Assembly (NCBI GenBank): GCA_947258625.1
Contig: CAMYJN010000074.1
Coordinates: 1 to 8,368 of the forward strand
DNA length: 8,368 bases
DNA from: an uncultured Polyangiaceae bacterium
Lineage (GTDB): Bacteria; Myxococcota_A; Polyangia; Polyangiales; Houyiibacteriaceae
Direction of reading: 5' to 3'
The position numbers and the translations under genes were made by a program. Positions 5,436-8,368 of this stretch are shown here, piece by piece. A model generated the notes under the pieces. That model saw only the letters and a list, made by a program, of their open reading frames with translations. It made no database searches and was not told the DNA's origin. Position 1 is the first letter of the stretch. Every line of letters begins with the position of its first letter.

Positions 5436-6359
5436 ATGTCGTTACTATCGATGTTCAAAGGGAAGGGCCCGAGCGGCTTTGGCTATGGAAGTAGCGCGGA
5501 GGACGTCACTAACGGCCTCGACTTGGCTGGGCGCACCATACTTCTAACGGGCTCCAACTCGGGCATCGGCAACGAAACCCTTCGCGTTCTCGCCAAGCGC
5601 GGTTCTCATGTGATCGCAGCGGCGCGAACCGTTCAAAAGGCTCAAGCGGCCTGTGACGCCGTGGTCGGCGAGACCACCGCGGTTGCCTGTGAGCTCTCTG
5701 AGCCCGCGTCGGTTCGGGCCTGCGCTGCAGAGGTTATCGCGCTCGGCCGGCCGCTCGATGCGATCATTTGCAATGCCGGCATCATGGCGCTCCCCAAGCT
5801 CAACCAGCAGCATGGCTACGAGGCCCAGTTCTTCACCAACCACATCGGTCATTTCATTTTGGTTACCTCGCTCCTCGACAGCCTCGCCGACAAGGGACGG
5901 GTCGTCGTGGTCAGCAGCTCCGCCCACAACAACGCGCCCCCCGAGGGCATTCAATTTGACAACCTGAGCGGCGATCGCGAATACAGCCCCTGGGCAAATT
6001 ACGGGCAGTCCAAGCTCGCGAACGTGCTGTTTGCCAACGAGCTCGCCAAGCGGCTCGCGGGCACCGGCAAGACGGCGAACAGCCTTCACCCGGGCGTGAT
6101 TCACACCAACTTGTCGCGCAGCATGAATCCAATTGCCAGAGCTGCGCTCTCGATCGGCGCCCCTCTGGTGCTCAAATCCGTGGGAGAGGGTGCAGCGACG
6201 CAGTGCTATCTCGCCGTGAACCCGAGCGTCGAAGGGATTTCGGGCAAATATTTCGCCGACTGCAACGAATCGAGACCCAGCTCGCACGGCCGCGACGAAG
6301 CCATGGCGGCCAAGCTCTGGGAAGTTTCGGAGCAGATCGCCGCCGAGGTCACCGCTTAG
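5436..6359 (+). CDS. Short-chain dehydrogenase/reductase, retinol-dehydrogenase/WWOX-like
   Basis: A 307-aa classical-type SDR, an NAD(P)-dependent oxidoreductase with one Rossmann domain. Visible motifs are the cofactor loop TGSNSGIG at 38-45, CNAGIM at 112-117, the structural Asn in FTNHIGHF at 133-140, VVSSSAH at 158-164 with the catalytic Ser, the catalytic Tyr189 and Lys193 in YGQSK, and HPGVIHT at 218-224. Arg64 after the second beta strand (AAARTVQKA) favours NADPH, which is inferred. The first 30 residues (to GLDL) are a short leader common in the retinol-dehydrogenase/WW-domain-oxidoreductase branch, whose members reduce or oxidise lipids, retinoids or other hydrophobic carbonyls; the substrate cannot be assigned. 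No Shine-Dalgarno is seen; the ATG at 5451 is an alternative start. It is divergent from the amidohydrolase gene and is followed within 16 bases by the TfoX remnant, then by the patatin gene, so these may share a transcript. Confidence 0.92.
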   Translation: MSLLSMFKGKGPSGFGYGSSAEDVTNGLDLAGRTILLTGSNSGIGNETLRVLAKRGSHVIAAARTVQKAQAACDAVVGETTAVACELSEPASVRACAAEVIALGRPLDAIICNAGIMALPKLNQQHGYEAQFFTNHIGHFILVTSLLDSLADKGRVVVVSSSAHNNAPPEGIQFDNLSGDREYSPWANYGQSKLANVLFANELAKRLAGTGKTANSLHPGVIHTNLSRSMNPIARAALSIGAPLVLKSVGEGAATQCYLAVNPSVEGISGKYFADCNESRPSSHGRDEAMAAKLWEVSEQIAAEVTA

Positions 6360-6375
6360 CGGGATCGATTTAGCG

Positions 6376-6549
6376 ATGGCGTACGACGGGGCCCTCGAGA
6401 AGCCGGGCGCGCGCGAGATGGACTTCACGGGCCGACCGATGAAAGGCATGGTATATGTCGCCGCGCGAGGTTTGCAGCCTGCGCCTCGCTTGAAGGCCTG
6501 GGTCGAGCAGGGTTTGTCCTACGCCAGGTCGTTACCCCCAAAGAACTGA
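6376..6549 (+). pseudogene. C-terminal half of a TfoX_N-domain protein (remnant)
   Basis: A 57-codon frame from an ATG at 6376 to TGA at 6547-6549 encodes the second half of the TfoX/Sxy N-terminal domain. Diagnostic stretches are AREMDFTGRPMKG, MVYVAARGL and the family-ending WVEQGLSYARSLPPK. Full-length family members are about 110 aa; the first half, with its MFGG-type segment, is absent because the SDR gene occupies that space. The opening MAYD also matches the usual N-terminus of these proteins, so the frame may be an internal deletion joining the first four residues to the C-terminal half, or a coincidence. No Shine-Dalgarno is evident. TfoX/Sxy proteins are linked to competence regulation in gammaproteobacteria, but stand-alone TfoX_N proteins elsewhere have no settled role. 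The frame itself is intact, so a short product cannot be excluded. It is separated from the patatin start by only 10 bases. Confidence 0.65.
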
Positions 6550-6559
6550 CCCCGCATCC

Positions 6560-8299
6560 ATGACTCGCGACGACCCCTGTCAGTATGAGCCGGGCAATAT
6601 CCGGAAGCGCGTCCTCTACGTGGGCTCCGGGCTGCGGTGCTTCGAGTCGCTCGTCGCCGACATGGCCGTCGGGCCGCGTACCGAGCGCGTACGGTCGGAG
6701 ATCTACCCTGCGCTCAAGACCCGCGGCCACGAGCTCGAATTCGTGCCGGTCTGGGACACGCTGGGCGCAACCGACGCGCTTCGCTCCGCCTACGTGAATT
6801 TGCTCCTCGTTGACCTTCGCTGGTGCGAGAACTTCGAAAACCGGGTCGCCGAGATTCGCCAACTCCTCAAGGAGCTCGACCACGACGAGGACATCGAGCA
6901 GCGCTATGGCTTTCACCGCATCGTCGTGCTCGTGTCCGGCCCCGACGCACACCGTATCGATGATTTGATCATCGAGCTTGGCGCCGTGGGGGTGCGCTAC
7001 GTTCTTCGCCAGGACTTCCACCAGGATCGGCCTGCCTGGTCCAGCGACCCGTCTTTTGCGGCGCAGGTGCTTCGTCTGGCCGACGGGCTGACCAGCTCGC
7101 GCCGCATCGGCAAAACGGCGATCTGCGGTTCGGGGGGAGGCATCACCGGCATCTATTACGAGATGGGCGTCCTCAAGTGCCTCGACGACTGCCTCACCAA
7201 CTGCGGAGTCAACGACTTCGACATGATGTTCGGCATCAGTGCCGGCGCCGTCGTCACGAGCCTTTTGTCGGTCGGTTACACGCCGGACGAGCTCATGGCC
7301 GGCATTGCAGGCGTGAAAGGCGGACGCGTTCCACCGTTTTCGTTGAGCCTTTTGCGGCTCTCGCACTTCAATCACGAGGACATGCGCTGGCGGATGACGA
7401 GCGCCGCGAAGACCGCGGTGCGTGCGTTCTGGGATACCTTGCGGGGGCGGGGCGGAGATACCGCGGAGAAGCTCTTTCTCGAGTACACGAGCCTGGTCGG
7501 GGCGCCATTTCACTCCTCGGAATTCGAGGTAATTCTCCGCCGCCTCCTGCAGATGTCCGGCAGCACCAACGAATTCCGGAAGCTTCCACTCGAGCTCTAC
7601 GTGGGCGCCTCCGATCAAGATGCGCGGTCGCACGTCCTCTTCGGGTCCGAAGGCTACGACCACGTGCCGATCAGCAAGGCCGTCCAGGCGTCCCTCAGCG
7701 TCAACCCCGCATTCTCCTCGGTGCCCATCGAGGGCCGCTACTACGAGGACGGGGCGATCACCCGAACCTCCAACTTCGTCGAGGCCATCAACCGAAACGC
7801 GACACTGGTCGTGACCCTGGATCCCTTCGTTCCGTACGTATCGAAGCTCCCAGGCGTCGCCCACCGCCGTGGGGTTCTTTACAACATCGATCAGGACATT
7901 CGGACCATCACGTTTACGCGCTTCGAGCGCGCGCGCAACGCCACGCTTCGGAAGCACCCCGAGGTCAGCTCGTACACCTTTCTTCCGTCGAACACCTTGC
8001 GTCGATTGCTTTCGACCAACCCGATGGATCACCGGCCGTATCTCGAGATCTGGCGCGGCTCGTATCTGTCCGCGCTTCAACGAATCGATCAGCTTTGCCA
8101 CCGGCTTCGGGGAGACCTGGCCGAGCAGGGAATGCTCCTCGACACTTCCCTGGCGGAGGTCGTCGCCGAGCAGCTGCGCACGACCAGCAGGCTCTGCTTC
8201 GAAGATTTTTTCCCGGAGCGGCAGGTCGACATCGAGAAGCGCCCGTTCATGACGCCGTCGCAAATGTCGTTCCCTTCCTCCGCGCCACCTCCGTCGTGA
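6560..8299 (+). CDS. Patatin-like phospholipase with a receiver-like N-terminal domain
   Basis: A 579-aa protein in two parts. Residues about 185-425 are a patatin domain with all catalytic elements: the oxyanion-hole loop GSGGGITG at 190-197, the nucleophile Ser227 in GISAG, and the dyad Asp397 in EDGAI. Patatins hydrolyse acyl esters of phospholipids or neutral lipids. Residues about 15-178 form a separate alpha/beta domain whose strands resemble a response-regulator receiver: KRVLYVGSG, ELEFVPVWD, NLLLVDLRW with Asp85 at the phosphoacceptor place, RIVVLVSGPD, and a helix-strand IELGAVGVRYVL. The acidic pair after strand 1 and the conserved Lys after strand 5 are not present, so it is probably a pseudo-receiver. 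About 150 residues after the dyad (IDQDIRTITFTRFERARN onward) are alpha-helical and unassigned, ending in a Ser/Pro-rich tail. There is no signal peptide or membrane helix, so it is likely cytoplasmic or peripheral to membranes. No Shine-Dalgarno is seen. It is probably cotranscribed with the upstream SDR. Confidence 0.9.
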   Translation: MTRDDPCQYEPGNIRKRVLYVGSGLRCFESLVADMAVGPRTERVRSEIYPALKTRGHELEFVPVWDTLGATDALRSAYVNLLLVDLRWCENFENRVAEIRQLLKELDHDEDIEQRYGFHRIVVLVSGPDAHRIDDLIIELGAVGVRYVLRQDFHQDRPAWSSDPSFAAQVLRLADGLTSSRRIGKTAICGSGGGITGIYYEMGVLKCLDDCLTNCGVNDFDMMFGISAGAVVTSLLSVGYTPDELMAGIAGVKGGRVPPFSLSLLRLSHFNHEDMRWRMTSAAKTAVRAFWDTLRGRGGDTAEKLFLEYTSLVGAPFHSSEFEVILRRLLQMSGSTNEFRKLPLELYVGASDQDARSHVLFGSEGYDHVPISKAVQASLSVNPAFSSVPIEGRYYEDGAITRTSNFVEAINRNATLVVTLDPFVPYVSKLPGVAHRRGVLYNIDQDIRTITFTRFERARNATLRKHPEVSSYTFLPSNTLRRLLSTNPMDHRPYLEIWRGSYLSALQRIDQLCHRLRGDLAEQGMLLDTSLAEVVAEQLRTTSRLCFEDFFPERQVDIEKRPFMTPSQMSFPSSAPPPS

Positions 8300-8368
8300 G
8301 CACGAGCTAGGGACAGCCATCGCGCGCATTTTTTTCGCGTCGGTTCGCAGGCTGAATCCGTTATCCCC
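8300..8368. other. Right-edge non-coding stretch
   Basis: After the patatin stop there are 69 bases with no gene start. They contain a run of seven T (8329-8335) preceded by CGCGCGCA, and a bulged 6-bp stem CGGTTC/GAATCCG (8341-8346 and 8354-8360). The T run lacks a proper preceding stem, so I do not call a terminator. Confidence 0.4.

Noticed and set aside
5544..6449. 301-aa frame antisense to the SDR gene and TfoX remnant
   Set aside because: Both sense-strand products have family motifs; the antisense product has none.
5436..8299. Anti-phage system built on the patatin protein (CBASS CapV-like)
   Set aside because: There is no CD-NTase, ubiquitin-like or other defence gene in the window, and the N-terminal domain is not a known cyclic-nucleotide sensor.
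7177..8310. 377-aa frame inside the patatin gene on the same strand
   Set aside because: An Arg/Pro-rich out-of-frame shadow of the patatin coding sequence without any motif.
6425..8329. 634-aa open frame antisense to the patatin gene
   Set aside because: It is the opposite strand of a gene with a complete patatin active site. Long antisense frames are common in GC-rich codon-biased genes, and the product shows no recognisable domain.
8321..8360. Intrinsic terminator after the patatin gene
   Set aside because: The seven-T run is not preceded by a stable stem, and the small bulged stem lies after it instead of before.

Overview
The window comes from a GC-rich (about 60% G+C by eye) bacterial chromosome. 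The signal-peptide-bearing beta-rich envelope protein, the DUF6125-like cysteine protein, the TfoX_N remnant and the large patatin protein together suggest a Myxococcota or other deltaproteobacteria-like lineage. That placement is an inference from protein style, not proof. There are no rRNA or tRNA genes, CRISPR arrays, transposases or phage genes.

Left part (1 to about 5180) is entirely minus strand. In order of transcription it holds an amidohydrolase-2 family protein (start 5182), type II citrate synthase gltA (start 4259), a HAD-IIA phosphatase (start 2886), a cysteine-rich DUF6125-like protein (start 2101, sharing one base with the phosphatase stop), and an exported beta-strand-rich protein that runs off the left edge (start 875). 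Three of the four gaps in this series contain clear inverted repeats: an 11-bp hairpin pair before gltA, a 7-bp hairpin over the gltA stop, and two overlapping hairpins after the DUF6125-like gene. HAD and DUF6125-like are almost certainly cotranscribed and translationally coupled. gltA has its own promoter-like sequence, and HAD probably does too.

Right part (5436 to 8299) is plus strand and divergent from the amidohydrolase. It holds a short-chain dehydrogenase/reductase, then the C-terminal half of a TfoX_N-domain protein whose N-terminal half is missing (57 codons), then a 579-aa patatin-like phospholipase with an extra N-terminal alpha/beta domain resembling a degenerate response-regulator receiver. 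The divergent region (5183-5435) contains two mutually exclusive GC-rich hairpins.

The genes do not add up to a recognisable pathway or defence system. Citrate synthase is core TCA metabolism and its neighbours are not TCA genes. The points most worth a second look are the receiver-like/patatin fusion, the truncated TfoX remnant between two intact genes, the internal duplication in the DUF6125-like protein, and the altered metal-ligand pattern in the amidohydrolase.
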